From an uncultured Alphaproteobacteria bacterium (lineage in GTDB: Bacteria > Pseudomonadota > Alphaproteobacteria > HIMB59 > GCA-002718135), in assembly GCA_902595855.1 (NCBI GenBank), contig CACJRY010000005.1:1-64000 (forward strand): a stretch of DNA of 64,000 bases, in the 5' to 3' direction. The notes under the pieces were generated by a model. The model ran no database searches, was not told the DNA's origin, and saw nothing but the letters and a program-made list of their open reading frames with translations. Position 1 is the stretch's first letter; the number at the start of each line of letters is the position of its first letter. The position numbers were made by a program, and so were the translations under genes. Shown one piece after another: positions 18,305-27,730 of this stretch.

Positions 18305-18996
18305 TGTTTGGTTTTCTTATAAATCCATCTAAGTTTAACAAGCTGGCAGATATAATCTTAAGACCACTTGTATTTATCACTTCAATAATTCTGATAATGG
18401 GTTTATTTTTAGTTTATGTATCTCCATTAGACTATCAACAAGGTCTAACAGTTAAAATAATGTATATACATGTTCCATCTGCTTGGTTAGCCCTACTTAC
18501 GTACTCTATTATGACTTTCTACAGTATTTTATGTTTAGCATTTAAAATTCCATTCGGTTTTATTATTAATAAGGCAGTCGCTCCGATAGGGGCTACTTTT
18601 ACTCTTTTATGCCTTGTCTCTGGATCATTATGGGGAAAACCAATGTGGGGCACTTGGTGGGTTTGGGATGCAAGATTAACATCTGTGGCAATAATGTTTT
18701 TGATTTATGTGATAATTATTTTTTTGAGTCAAACTTTCGAAAATAGAGAAGTTAGAGAAAAAACTATAGCTATATTTATTTTAATTGGTTCCATAAATCT
18801 TCCTATCATAAAATTTTCCGTAGACTGGTGGAATACATTGCATCAACCCGCAAGTATTAGCAAACTTTCTTCCCCTTCAATAGATGTTTCAATGCTCCAA
18901 CCCCTAATAGTTATGACTATTGCTTTTAGCTTAGTTGGCTTAATAATTGCAATTTTAAGAATAAAAGCTGAGATAATAATAAGAAAAAATCATTAA
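18304..18996 (+). CDS. ccmC: Heme-handling membrane protein CcmC
   Basis: 230 aa, six membrane segments and the tryptophan-rich periplasmic motif WGTWWVWDARLTS that positions heme for attachment to CcmE. The conserved histidines are in YIHVPSAW and WWNTLHQP. Gene order and length fit CcmC. Ends 62 bases before the small ccmD. Confidence 0.95.
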   Translation: MFGFLINPSKFNKLADIILRPLVFITSIILIMGLFLVYVSPLDYQQGLTVKIMYIHVPSAWLALLTYSIMTFYSILCLAFKIPFGFIINKAVAPIGATFTLLCLVSGSLWGKPMWGTWWVWDARLTSVAIMFLIYVIIIFLSQTFENREVREKTIAIFILIGSINLPIIKFSVDWWNTLHQPASISKLSSPSIDVSMLQPLIVMTIAFSLVGLIIAILRIKAEIIIRKNH

Positions 18997-19058
18997 GTTA
19001 GTCTTTGTGACCTTTAGTCATCGCTTTAAATAGAGTTAAATTTTATATATTAGAAATT

Positions 19059-19157
19059 ATGTATTTTTGGTTTGTTTTTATTACTTATGTTTTGGCTTTT
19101 TTTTTAATTTTTGGGCTGCTTTTGCAGTCTTATTATAAATTAAAAAATCTTAAATAA
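19059..19157 (+). CDS. ccmD: Heme exporter small subunit CcmD
   Basis: This ORF is too short for the ORF track: ATG at 19059, 32 codons, TAA at 19155-19157. The product is a single hydrophobic helix (FVFITYVLAFFLIFGLLL) followed by a short tail beginning YYKLKN. That is the layout of CcmD, the small membrane protein that stabilises CcmA/B/C with CcmE. It sits exactly between ccmC and ccmE, 2 bases before the ccmE start. Size, topology and position together make the call. Confidence 0.85.
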   Translation: MYFWFVFITYVLAFFLIFGLLLQSYYKLKNLK

Positions 19158-19159
19158 TT

Positions 19160-19600
19160 ATGAGTTTAAGGTTTCAAAGATTAATTTTAATATTAGTTAC
19201 CTTGATAATATTAGGGGCAGCGGTATTGTTGATACTTTTTAATACAAAGCAAAACATCGTTTTTTTTTATACGCCGACAGAGTTGATTGAAAAAAAAATT
19301 TCCTCTGAAAAAAAAATTAGGATTGGAGGGTATGTAAAAGAGTCTTCATTAAAAAAACTATCTTTAAATCAATATGAGTTTAAAGTTACTGATAATTCTA
19401 ATGATCTTTTAGTTTTTTATGAAGGTATATTGCCTGACTTGTTTAGAGAGGGGCAAGGCACAGTAATTGAGGGTTTTATTGAAAATTATAATTCTTTTAC
19501 TGCTTTAAAAGTGTATGCAAAACATGATGAAAACTATATGCCAGCATCAATTAAAAAAGAATTAGAAAAAAGTAATCAGTGGAAAAAAAATTATAAATGA
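19160..19600 (+). CDS. ccmE: Periplasmic heme chaperone CcmE
   Basis: 146 aa with one N-terminal membrane anchor and an OB-fold domain (VYEGILPDLF-type stretch, FREGQGTVIEG). The HDENYMP motif carries the histidine that binds heme covalently before transfer to apocytochrome. The usual role is heme ferrying from CcmC to CcmF. Overlaps ccmF by 4 bases. Confidence 0.95.
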   Translation: MSLRFQRLILILVTLIILGAAVLLILFNTKQNIVFFYTPTELIEKKISSEKKIRIGGYVKESSLKKLSLNQYEFKVTDNSNDLLVFYEGILPDLFREGQGTVIEGFIENYNSFTALKVYAKHDENYMPASIKKELEKSNQWKKNYK

Positions 19601-21462
19601 TTTCATTAATAGGCTTTTTATCTTTGTGTTTATCAACTTTTTTTTCTTTTTTAATTTTACTGCCAAAATCGATAATTAATATAAATGTAAAATATTTATT
19701 TTTATTTTTAAAAACTTCAACATTTCTAATTTGTATTTCATTTTTGTCTTTGGTGATAGCATATATCAATTCTGATTTTTCAAATTTTAATGTTTTTCAA
19801 AATTCTCATTCAGAAAAACCATTAATTTACAAAATTTCTGGCACTTGGGGAAATCATGAAGGATCCATTTTATTATGGCTTTGTATGATTTCTATATATG
19901 GATTTTTATATTCTTTAACGAGCAGATCACTTGATAATTTTAAAATTAATGTAATAAAAATTCAAAACGCAATTTTTTTGATTTTTGCTTTTTTTATTAT
20001 TTTTACATCAAATCCTTTTCTGGTAAACACTGTAGAGGTAAAAGAGGGGCTTGGACTAAATCCAATTTTGCAAGACCCAGCTTTAGCAATCCATCCACCT
20101 ATGCTTTATTTAGGCTATGTTGGTTTCTCATTAGTATTTAGTTTGGGGGTTGCGAGCCTTCTTAACAATAATGATAACAAAAGTTGGATTGCTGAAACAA
20201 AAAAATGGTCAATTATCAGTTGGACTTTTTTAACTTCAGGCATTGCTCTTGGGTCTTACTGGGCATACTATGAGCTTGGATGGGGTGGATGGTGGTTTTG
20301 GGACCCTGTAGAAAATATTTCATTAATGCCTTGGATAGTTGGTTTGGCACTAGTTCATTCTTTAATAATGATTAGAGGAGAACAAGCTATTGAGCGATGG
20401 ATTGTCTTTCTTTCAATTCTGTGTTTCTCTTTAAGTGTTTTAGGAACATTCTTAGTTAGATCTGGAATTTTAACAAGTGTACATTCTTTTGCTTCTGATG
20501 CCTCTAGAGGTCTTTTTATTTTATTAATTTTCTTTTTGACTACAGGTTTTGGATTTTTAGTATTTCTGATTAAATCACCAACAAAAAAAAATAATTTAAA
20601 TCTTTTATTAATAAACAAAACTTCAGCTTTAATCATAAATAATATTCTTATGATAATTGCTATGCTGACAATACTTTTAGGAACTATTTATCCTATAATT
20701 ATTGAGGTGTTAACTAATACAAGAATTTCAGTTGGAGGTCCGTACTTTAATTCAACAGTATTGCCAATTCTTTTACCTGGTTTTTTATTAATGAGCATTG
20801 CTCCTGTGCTTTCTTGGCAATCAAATAAAATAAAAAAATTTAAGGTGTATGTTTTATTTTTTTTAATTTTAAGTTGTCTTGTTAGTATATATTCTTATTT
20901 TACTAACTTTAATATTTGGGGTTTCTTAGGCATAATTTTAGGCTTATGGATTATTTTAGCTTCTATCTTATCTATAATATTGAGGTATAAATTTTTAATT
21001 TCATTTAGTTACTTAAAATCAATTAATAGTTTTATTGCTCATATTGGTGTTGGTGTAATGATAATAGGTATTACTTTTTCTAGCGTTTATCAGAATGAAT
21101 ATAGTTTCAATATTTCATTGGGTGACGAAATTAATATAGATAATAACATGTTAAAACTAGAAAATATAAAAATTGTGGAGGAAAAAAACTATCAATCCCT
21201 AAAGGCAGCTTTCAGTTTAACAAAAAAGAATGAAATAATTGGACATATTTTTCCAGCAAAAAACTACTACCCTGTATCAAAGATGATTACTACTGAAGCA
21301 GGAATATATCATGACTGGTTAAAGGATATTTACATAACGCTTGGTAATGAAGAGAATAATATATGGAGCATAAAGGTATATTTAAATCCTCTAGTAAGTT
21401 TCATTTGGATTGGCGTGTTTATAATGGTATTTTCAGGTTTTGTAGCTGTTTTTAAAAAATGA
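19597..21462 (+). CDS. ccmF: Cytochrome c heme lyase subunit CcmF
   Basis: 621 aa, about fifteen membrane segments, with the tryptophan-rich WGGWWFWDPVEN motif and conserved HPPMLYLGY histidine region. It forms the heme ligation complex with CcmH and attaches heme to CxxCH apocytochromes. Overlaps ccmE and ccmG by 4 bases each, consistent with one coupled operon. Confidence 0.96.
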   Translation: MISLIGFLSLCLSTFFSFLILLPKSIININVKYLFLFLKTSTFLICISFLSLVIAYINSDFSNFNVFQNSHSEKPLIYKISGTWGNHEGSILLWLCMISIYGFLYSLTSRSLDNFKINVIKIQNAIFLIFAFFIIFTSNPFLVNTVEVKEGLGLNPILQDPALAIHPPMLYLGYVGFSLVFSLGVASLLNNNDNKSWIAETKKWSIISWTFLTSGIALGSYWAYYELGWGGWWFWDPVENISLMPWIVGLALVHSLIMIRGEQAIERWIVFLSILCFSLSVLGTFLVRSGILTSVHSFASDASRGLFILLIFFLTTGFGFLVFLIKSPTKKNNLNLLLINKTSALIINNILMIIAMLTILLGTIYPIIIEVLTNTRISVGGPYFNSTVLPILLPGFLLMSIAPVLSWQSNKIKKFKVYVLFFLILSCLVSIYSYFTNFNIWGFLGIILGLWIILASILSIILRYKFLISFSYLKSINSFIAHIGVGVMIIGITFSSVYQNEYSFNISLGDEINIDNNMLKLENIKIVEEKNYQSLKAAFSLTKKNEIIGHIFPAKNYYPVSKMITTEAGIYHDWLKDIYITLGNEENNIWSIKVYLNPLVSFIWIGVFIMVFSGFVAVFKK

Positions 21463-22037
21463 AACAAATAATTAAAATTACTCCTTTGGTATTATTAGCT
21501 CTTGTTTGTCTTTTTTTTCTTTTATTTATAATTTTTGAGAAAGATCCTAGCAATCCACCAAGCGCCTTACTTAATAAAGAGATGCCAAAATTTTCGACTA
21601 TTAATTTGTTTAACGAAAATGTAAAATTATCATCTGATAACATTAAAAGAAATGTCAAATTAAAGACAGACAACAATGTTAACTTTATAGAAGATGGGTC
21701 AGAAAAATATACTCTTATAAATTTTTTTGCATCATGGTGCACGCCATGTAGAGCTGAACATCATTTATTTTTTGAAATCAAAAATACTTATCCAAATGTT
21801 TTTCTTTTAGGAATGTCTCATAAAGATGATCCTGTAGATTCAAAAAAATATTTAAGCGAGGAGGGCAATCCATATTCATTTGTTGGCCTTGACCAGGATG
21901 GCAAGATTGCTCTAGAATTTGGAGTTTTTGGGTTACCAGAGACTTTTATAGTTAACAATGATGGCAAGATCATATTTAAACATATGGGGCCTCTAACAAA
22001 AAAAATTTTAGATGATGAAATTTCGGCTCTTTTTTAA
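21459..22037 (+). CDS. ccmG: Thiol:disulfide interchange protein CcmG (DsbE)
   Basis: 192 aa with an N-terminal membrane anchor and thioredoxin domain; active site WCTPC in FFASWCTPCRAEH. A cis-proline GLPETFIV and the typical NDDGK/PLTKK ending fit DsbE. It keeps apocytochrome and CcmH cysteines reduced. Its 3' end overlaps ccmH by 26 bases. Confidence 0.94.
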   Translation: MKQIIKITPLVLLALVCLFFLLFIIFEKDPSNPPSALLNKEMPKFSTINLFNENVKLSSDNIKRNVKLKTDNNVNFIEDGSEKYTLINFFASWCTPCRAEHHLFFEIKNTYPNVFLLGMSHKDDPVDSKKYLSEEGNPYSFVGLDQDGKIALEFGVFGLPETFIVNNDGKIIFKHMGPLTKKILDDEISALF

Positions 22038-22389
22038 AATTTTATTGTATTTTTTGTTTTTATTCAATTCTAACGGCGTTTTATCAAATGATAAATTAGA
22101 TGATAAAATTAAAAAATTGACACTTGAATTAAGGTGTATGACTTGTCAAAATCAGAGCATTTACGACTCGGATTCAGAATTTGCTCAAGATATTAAAAAT
22201 ATTATTAAAGAGAAAATTAAAGAGGGTTTAAGCGAAAAAGAAATTAAGTTTTTCTTAACCGAAAGGTATGGAGAATATATTTTGTTCAAGCCATATTTTA
22301 GCATAAAAAATCTGCTTTTATGGCTTTTTCCTTTTATTTTATTGGTTTTTTCAATTGGTTTTTTTATAAAAAGTTCAAAAAAAAACTAG
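22012..22389 (+). CDS. ccmH: Cytochrome c maturation protein CcmH (short form)
   Basis: 125 aa: signal peptide, then LRCMTCQNQSIYDSDSEFAQDIKN, which contains the redox CxxC that binds apocytochrome, and a C-terminal membrane helix. This is the short CcmH/CycL type. The separate TPR partner CcmI usual in alphaproteobacteria is not next to it. The start lies inside ccmG (ATG at 22012, or 22015). Confidence 0.93.
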   Translation: MMKFRLFFKILLYFLFLFNSNGVLSNDKLDDKIKKLTLELRCMTCQNQSIYDSDSEFAQDIKNIIKEKIKEGLSEKEIKFFLTERYGEYILFKPYFSIKNLLLWLFPFILLVFSIGFFIKSSKKN

Positions 22390-22416
22390 TGTAAACAAGT
22401 ATTTAATTTGTATTTT

Positions 22417-22445
22417 TTGATTAAGGCTATATGAATTTATATAAA
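22417..22445 (+). promoter_or_regulatory. Promoter of the amino-acid binding protein gene
   Basis: TTGATT, a spacer of exactly 17, then TATAAA. It predicts transcription start about 36 bases before the GTG start. It is the best two-box match I found in the window. Confidence 0.5.
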
Positions 22446-22476
22446 TATATCAAATTACTATCTTAAAGTAATGCAC

Positions 22477-22483
22477 AAGGAGG
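22477..22483 (+). promoter_or_regulatory. Strong ribosome binding site, sets a GTG start
   Basis: AAGGAGG, the closest match to anti-Shine-Dalgarno in the window, lies 4 bases before the GTG at 22488. It supports that start and high expression. Confidence 0.7.
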
Positions 22484-22487
22484 AATT

Positions 22488-23333
22488 GTGAAAAAATTTT
22501 TACTAATATTATTTTCTTTAAGCTTAATAAGCGTAACGGCAATAGGTAACGCAAAATCTATTAGAATTGGCACAGAAGGGGCTTATCCTCCATGGAATAA
22601 TTTAAATTCTGCTGGAGAACTTGAAGGTGCTGAGATTGATTTTGGTAATGAGGCATGTGCTAGAATGGGTGTTGAATGTGAGTGGGTAACTCAAGACTGG
22701 GATGGAATTATTCCAGCTTTACTACAAGGTAAATACGACATAATTATCGCTGGTATGTCTATTACAGAAGAAAGAAAAGAAAAAGTAAACTTTACAAATG
22801 GTTATATGACTGATGGGGCTCGTTTTGCAGTTTTAAAAGGAAGTGGCCTAGAAGGTTTATCTGTAGCTAAATTCACAGGAGGAGTTAACAAGGTTAATTT
22901 AAACAATGCTGGAGGTAAAGAGCAAGCAGCAATTGGCCAATTAATTGCCGCTATGGATGGCGCTACTGTTTGTGTTCAATCTTCAACAATTCACCAAAAC
23001 TTTTTAGAAAAACATATGTCAGGTGCTGTAAGAGTAAAATTGTATCAAAGTGTTGATGATCACAATTTAGATTTAGCAGCAGGCAGATGTGATGCTATTC
23101 TAGCTGATGTAGGTTCTATAATTGATTTCATGGAGTCTGATGGCGGTGTAGAGGTAGCTTTTACTGGTCCAACATTCTCTGGTGGCGTGTTTGGCGATGG
23201 AGTTGGTGGTGCTGTTAGAAAAGAAGATACTGATATTGTAGATATGTGGAATAAAGTTATAGCTGAAATGTCAGCTGATGGCACAACTGCTGAAATTACA
23301 AAGAAGTGGTTTGGCAGAGATATTTCTATGTAA
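22488..23333 (+). CDS. Amino-acid ABC transporter periplasmic substrate-binding protein
   Basis: 281 aa with a signal peptide cleaved after about GNAKS and a family-3 solute-binding fold. IRIGTEGAYPPWN, GAEIDFGNEACARMG, WDGIIPALLQGKYDIIIAGMSITEERK and GRCDAILAD are typical of the lysine/arginine/ornithine/histidine group. It is periplasmic. No permease or ATPase gene is adjacent, so it must use transport parts encoded elsewhere. It has its own promoter, a very strong ribosome site and a GC-rich terminator, as expected of an abundant binding protein in an oligotroph. Confidence 0.9.
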   Translation: MKKFLLILFSLSLISVTAIGNAKSIRIGTEGAYPPWNNLNSAGELEGAEIDFGNEACARMGVECEWVTQDWDGIIPALLQGKYDIIIAGMSITEERKEKVNFTNGYMTDGARFAVLKGSGLEGLSVAKFTGGVNKVNLNNAGGKEQAAIGQLIAAMDGATVCVQSSTIHQNFLEKHMSGAVRVKLYQSVDDHNLDLAAGRCDAILADVGSIIDFMESDGGVEVAFTGPTFSGGVFGDGVGGAVRKEDTDIVDMWNKVIAEMSADGTTAEITKKWFGRDISM

Positions 23334-23360
23334 ATACTAAATATCTATTTATTTAGATTA

Positions 23361-23384
23361 AGGCGGCTGCAGCCGCCTTTTTTA
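23361..23384 (+). terminator. Intrinsic terminator after the binding protein gene
   Basis: AGGCGGCTGCAGCCGCCT is a perfect palindrome followed by a T-run. It is strongly GC-rich against AT-rich surroundings and lies 27 bases after the stop. Confidence 0.93.
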
Positions 23385-23440
23385 TTATTATTTTAAAGGT
23401 TATTATTGAGTAAATTTTTCTATAGAATAATAAGCATTTT

Positions 23441-23722
23441 ATGAATTCTCTTTTAGTTCTAATTATACAGATAATTAATTTATATCAATTTATTTTACTA
23501 ATTTATATTATTGCAACGTGGTTGCTTAATTTTAATATAATTAACTCATCTAACAAATTTGTTTATAGTGTTATGGAAGCTATGTATCGTCTATGTGAAC
23601 CAAGTTTAAATTTAGTTAGAAAATATATACCAAACTTTGGAACAATAGATATATCACCAATAATTGTCTATTTAGGATTATGGTTTATAAAAAGCTTACT
23701 TATTGAATATTGGCCGAGGTAA
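23441..23722 (+). CDS. YggT family membrane protein
   Basis: 93 aa, two hydrophobic segments around a conserved loop (LCEPSLNLVRKYIPNFGTIDISPIIVYL), the single-repeat form of YggT. Members are small inner-membrane proteins implicated in envelope or ion homeostasis; exact role unknown. Its stop is 1 base before the folD ATG, so co-expression is likely. Confidence 0.88.
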   Translation: MNSLLVLIIQIINLYQFILLIYIIATWLLNFNIINSSNKFVYSVMEAMYRLCEPSLNLVRKYIPNFGTIDISPIIVYLGLWFIKSLLIEYWPR

Positions 23723-23723
23723 T

Positions 23724-24620
23724 ATGACAAAATTAATTAATGGAAAAGAAATTGCTCAAAATTTAAGAAATCAACTTAAAGCAGAAATTGACTCTCTAAA
23801 ATCTAAAATTGGTAAAGTGCCAGGTCTAGCAGTTGTTCAAGTTGGAAATGTTGCTGCAAGCAGCGTTTATGTTAAAGCAAAAACTAAAAGTGCTAAAGAG
23901 GTTGGTATTGAAGTAATCGACCATCATCTAAGTGAAGAAACTTCAGAAAAAGAGTTGTTACAACTTGTTTCTAAACTTAATAATCAAAACAATGTAAATG
24001 GAATATTGGTACAACTTCCTCTTCCGAGCAACATTAATGAACAAGTAATACTAGACTCAATTCACCCTGATAAAGACGCTGATGGTTTTCATCCACTGAA
24101 TGTTGGAAAGCTATCAATAGCAAGTAACAATGATGAAAATTTGCTAATTCCATGCACTCCTTATGGGTGTTTAGTTATGCTTAAAGGATTAGACATAAAT
24201 CTTATTGGCATGAACGCTGTCGTAATTGGCAGATCAAATATTGTTGGCAAGCCTATGGCTCAACTATTATTGAAAGAATCTTGTACTGTAACAGTTGCTC
24301 ATTCAAAAACAAAAAACTTAGAAAATGTATGTAAAAATGCAGATATTGTAGTTGCAGCAGTTGGAAGACCCCAAATGGTTAAAGGAAGTTGGATTAAAAA
24401 GGGTGCAATTGTTATTGATGTTGGAATAAATAGAATAGAAGTTAATATAAACGGTGAAATTAAAAATAAATTAGTTGGAGATGTTGATTTTATGGAGGCA
24501 GAAAAAAATGCTTCAGCAATTACACCTGTTCCTGGTGGTGTTGGGCCAATGACAATTGCATGTCTCCTACGCAACACAACGATTTCTTTTAAAAATAAAG
24601 AAAAAAAATTACTTTCTTAG
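23724..24620 (+). CDS. folD: Bifunctional methylenetetrahydrofolate dehydrogenase/cyclohydrolase FolD
   Basis: Interconverts methylene-, methenyl- and formyl-tetrahydrofolate. VYVKAKTKSAKEVGI has the catalytic lysine region; GILVQLPLP, DKDADGFHPLN, VIGRSNIVGKPMAQLLL and ITPVPGGVGPMT are classical FolD blocks. The ORF track starts at a TTG inside yggT; the ATG at 23724, with GAGG about 5 bases upstream, gives the expected 298 aa. The 3' end overlaps the convergent GT9 gene by 12 bases. Confidence 0.96.
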   Translation: MTKLINGKEIAQNLRNQLKAEIDSLKSKIGKVPGLAVVQVGNVAASSVYVKAKTKSAKEVGIEVIDHHLSEETSEKELLQLVSKLNNQNNVNGILVQLPLPSNINEQVILDSIHPDKDADGFHPLNVGKLSIASNNDENLLIPCTPYGCLVMLKGLDINLIGMNAVVIGRSNIVGKPMAQLLLKESCTVTVAHSKTKNLENVCKNADIVVAAVGRPQMVKGSWIKKGAIVIDVGINRIEVNINGEIKNKLVGDVDFMEAEKNASAITPVPGGVGPMTIACLLRNTTISFKNKEKKLLS

Positions 24621-25466
24621 ACTTTCAATTACTTTGTTGTAGAAATTTTCTACATTAATTAATTTTCTTGCTTCCTCGCAATGATCACAAATGTAGCCAA
24701 CAGCACCACAGGGGGATTTTGGGTGATCAAAATATATATTTTCATGAAATTGATAACCTGTAACCTTTGGGTGAATCCACCCACCAAAATATAGTACAGC
24801 TTTTTTTTTCAAAGCTGCTGCCACATGACCAAAACCCCCTTCTGGACCTAAGAAAAGATCACACTTATTAATAATAGCTGCAGCGGTTCTAAAATCAAAA
24901 TCGATTGAAGAATAGTAAGTACCCTCATATTGTTTGCTCTTCTCATGTTTGGACTGAATTATTAAATAATTTTCTTTTAATTTTAAAATTAGCTTTTTCC
25001 AATTAGACTCACCCCAATCTTTGTTTTGCATTTTATTATAAAAAAAACTGTGGTCTATTTTTGTGGAAGTTGACTCAAAAAAAATTAAGCCTTTATAATC
25101 AAACTTATTATTTTTATGCCAATGATCCTTTGCTGATTGAATTATTTTTTTAGCTTTAGAAGTTTCTTTTTCAGAAAAGTATAGCCGTCCTGGAGTTGGG
25201 CTAAAGTTCATATTCCATTTCCAGTTTTGATTATTGCTGTTTTTGTAATCTATGTAAGGTCTATTTCTCGTGTGGTAATTTATAAAATGTATTGACTTGT
25301 TTCTATCAACTTTATTAATTGGCGTAATGTTTGGGTTATTTTGATAAATTAATGAGTCATATATTATTTTTTCTTCAAGATTGCCTATTACTATTTGCTT
25401 GTTAGGATTTTTTTGTTTTTCTTTTTCAGCAAAGGCTATAATCATCAAATCATCACCTAGGCCCAT
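24609..25466 (-). CDS. Glycosyltransferase family 9-like protein
   Basis: 285 aa. It opens with a GLGDDLMI loop as in heptosyltransferase-type GT-B enzymes and has the C-terminal donor-site block FLGPEGGFGHVAAALKKKAVLYFGGW. A cysteine-containing tail (SPCGAVGYICDHCEEA) is also seen in many GT9 proteins. Likely role is adding a sugar to lipopolysaccharide or another surface glycan; the substrate is unknown. It lies 8 bases downstream of argG on the same strand. Confidence 0.75.
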   Translation of the reverse strand: MGLGDDLMIIAFAEKEKQKNPNKQIVIGNLEEKIIYDSLIYQNNPNITPINKVDRNKSIHFINYHTRNRPYIDYKNSNNQNWKWNMNFSPTPGRLYFSEKETSKAKKIIQSAKDHWHKNNKFDYKGLIFFESTSTKIDHSFFYNKMQNKDWGESNWKKLILKLKENYLIIQSKHEKSKQYEGTYYSSIDFDFRTAAAIINKCDLFLGPEGGFGHVAAALKKKAVLYFGGWIHPKVTGYQFHENIYFDHPKSPCGAVGYICDHCEEARKLINVENFYNKVIESLRK

Positions 25467-25474
25467 TAATTAAC

Positions 25475-26656
25475 TCAGTGTTTTAATCTTAATGAATTAA
25501 TTTTTATAAAGCCCTCTGCATCTCTTTGATTATAATCACCAACCTCGTCAAACGATACAAGTGATAAATCATATTTACTAAAAGGTGATCTTCTGCCTTT
25601 AACAATCACATTGCCCTTGAAGAGATCGAGTCTTACGTCTCCAGTTACTTTTTGCTGAGTTGAATCAATAAGACTTTGCATGCTCATTCTCTCTGAAGAA
25701 AACCATAAACCATTATAAATAGTCTCTGCGTATTTTGGCATCATTTCATCTTTTAGATGAGCCTCCCCTCTATCTAAAGTGATACTTTCAATAGCTCTAT
25801 GAGCTTTAGCTAGAATTGTTCCACCTGGGGTTTCATATATTCCTCTAGATTTCATACCTACAAAACGATTTTCTACTATGTCTTCTCTACCAATTCCGTG
25901 ATTAAAACCATATTCATTAAGTTTTGCTAAAAGTTCATGGGCTTTTAATTTTTTTTTGTTTAATGCAACTGGATCACCTTTTTCAAATGATATCATTATT
26001 TCATCTGGTGTTGAATTTGCGTCTTGAATTGACTTAGTTCTTGAGAAAACATGTTCTGGAGCATTTATCCATGGGTCTTCAAGAATTTTTCCTTCAGATG
26101 AAGTGTGTAATAAATTAGCATCTGTACTAAAAGGTGCCTCACCTCGCTTGTCTTTTGGAATATGAATTTGATATTTTTCTGCAAAATTAATTAAATCATT
26201 TCTAGAATTTAGATCCCACTCTCTCCAGGGTGAAATAACTTTAATCTTTGGATTATTTGCATAGTAACCTAATTCAAATCTAACTTGATCATTGCCTTTT
26301 CCTGTGGCTCCATGCGCGACAGCATCCGCCCCTACTTCTTTTGCAATTTCAATTTGTTTTTTTGCAATTAAGGGCCTTGCAATAGAGGTTCCTAAAAAAT
26401 ACATACCTTCATAAAGGGCGTTTGCTCGAAACATTGGAAAAACATAATCTCTTACAAACTCTTCTCTTAAGTCTTCAACAAAAATTTCTTCAACCCCTAA
26501 GGATCTTGCTTTTCCTTCAACAGGACTTAGTTCTTCACCCTGCCCTAAGTCAGCTGTAAAAGTTACAATAGGGCATTCATATTTAACTTGAAGCCATTTT
26601 AAAATTACGCTGGTATCTAATCCACCAGAATAAGCTAAGACAATTTTATTTGGCAT
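25475..26656 (-). CDS. argG: Argininosuccinate synthase
   Basis: Penultimate step of arginine synthesis: citrulline plus aspartate with ATP. The N-terminal PP-loop [38 protein letters not shown] and YETPGG motifs are clear. 393 aa is normal for the short bacterial form. It begins 1 base before the IalB-like gene ends, so the two may share a transcript led by the latter. Confidence 0.97.
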   Translation of the reverse strand: MPNKIVLAYSGGLDTSVILKWLQVKYECPIVTFTADLGQGEELSPVEGKARSLGVEEIFVEDLREEFVRDYVFPMFRANALYEGMYFLGTSIARPLIAKKQIEIAKEVGADAVAHGATGKGNDQVRFELGYYANNPKIKVISPWREWDLNSRNDLINFAEKYQIHIPKDKRGEAPFSTDANLLHTSSEGKILEDPWINAPEHVFSRTKSIQDANSTPDEIMISFEKGDPVALNKKKLKAHELLAKLNEYGFNHGIGREDIVENRFVGMKSRGIYETPGGTILAKAHRAIESITLDRGEAHLKDEMMPKYAETIYNGLWFSSERMSMQSLIDSTQQKVTGDVRLDLFKGNVIVKGRRSPFSKYDLSLVSFDEVGDYNQRDAEGFIKINSLRLKH

Positions 26657-26657
26657 C

Positions 26658-27131
26658 TTAACAGTCTTTATTGAGTTGATTTATTGCGTTTGTAAATCCT
26701 TTTAATGAATAAATATCATTGGTTATTGTTCCTCTTGTTGACTCACCTGTAAGTGTTAGTTCTAGACCTTTTTTCATTGCATAAATTACTTTACTATCAT
26801 CATTAGTCCATGCAGTCTCAGATGAGTCTTCTGTAGAGTAAAAATCATAATTCGCATTATCAATTTTAACATTGATTCTTTTATTGAGATTATAATTATA
26901 GCCTGCCTCTATCTGAATAATATTTTCATCACTTCCAATAATTTTATATACAAGTATATAATTGTCACCGCGTTTTTTTTCTTTTGGCAAATCTGATTTA
27001 TAGGGATATGCACCAATGTAACACCAGTCTTCATCTTTAACAAATGACCACTTTCCCTTTTCTAGAGATAATGATTGTTTTGCAATAGATATTCCAAAAA
27101 TTGCAATAAATGTAATTAGTATTTTTTTCAT
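26658..27131 (-). CDS. Invasion-associated locus B (IalB)-like secreted protein
   Basis: 157 aa with a signal peptide (cleavage near QSLS-LEK). The body follows the IalB-like pattern: [47 protein letters not shown], a [18 protein letters not shown] block and a final C. The two cysteines probably pair. Such proteins are periplasmic or surface-associated and of unclear function. It is divergent from the ECF sigma gene with a 71-base spacer. Confidence 0.7.
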   Translation of the reverse strand: MKKILITFIAIFGISIAKQSLSLEKGKWSFVKDEDWCYIGAYPYKSDLPKEKKRGDNYILVYKIIGSDENIIQIEAGYNYNLNKRINVKIDNANYDFYSTEDSSETAWTNDDSKVIYAMKKGLELTLTGESTRGTITNDIYSLKGFTNAINQLNKDC

Positions 27132-27202
27132 GTATTAATGTATAAATTTGTTATTATACCATTCTAGAAAAGTATCAAAGTTTAAGATGAATAAAAATTA
27201 AT

Positions 27203-27730
27203 ATGGAAAACGATAAGTTAATTGATCTTGCGGCAAAGATTGCAAATACACGAGACGAAAAGGCATTTTCGGAAATATTTGATTTTTTAGCACCAAAAGT
27301 AAATTCCTATTATTTAAAAAATAATTTAAGTTTTGAGCAATCTGAAGAATTAACCCAAGAAGTGCTAAGCGCTGTTTGGCTAAAGGCTGATCTTTTTAAT
27401 CCTGATAAATCTAAATTTATTACATGGGCTTTTACTATAGCGAGAAACAAAAAAATTGATCTTTATAGAAAGCAAAATAATAAAAAGATTGAAGATCAAG
27501 ATGTTAGAGACTTTCTCTATCAACATAATAACATTAGTGATTATGAAATTGAGTCTTCAATCAATAAAATTAAGCAAGAATTGGATGAAAATCAGCAAAA
27601 ACTGATAAAAATGAGCTTTTTTGAGCAAAAAAGTCATAAAAAAATAGCTGAAGAGCTTGAAATCCCTCTTGGTACAGTTAAATCTAGAATAAGATCTACA
27701 TTAAACAAAATGCAAAAATTTTTAACATGA
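27203..27730 (+). CDS. ECF-family RNA polymerase sigma factor (ChrR-partnered, RpoE-like)
   Basis: 175 aa with sigma region 2 (SEELTQEVLSAVWLKA, FITWAFTIARNKKIDLYRK) and region 4 (KKIAEELEIPLGTVKSRIRSTL). It is followed by a ChrR gene with a 4-base overlap, the arrangement of the ECF11-type RpoE-ChrR modules that respond to singlet oxygen in Rhodobacter. A stress sigma role is inferred. I could not find a convincing copy of the known TGATC-type promoter in the short upstream spacer. Confidence 0.88.
   Translation: MENDKLIDLAAKIANTRDEKAFSEIFDFLAPKVNSYYLKNNLSFEQSEELTQEVLSAVWLKADLFNPDKSKFITWAFTIARNKKIDLYRKQNNKKIEDQDVRDFLYQHNNISDYEIESSINKIKQELDENQQKLIKMSFFEQKSHKKIAEELEIPLGTVKSRIRSTLNKMQKFLT

Noticed and set aside
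20355-20636. 93-aa minus-strand ORF in ccmF
   Set aside because: Shadow of a conserved membrane protein gene.
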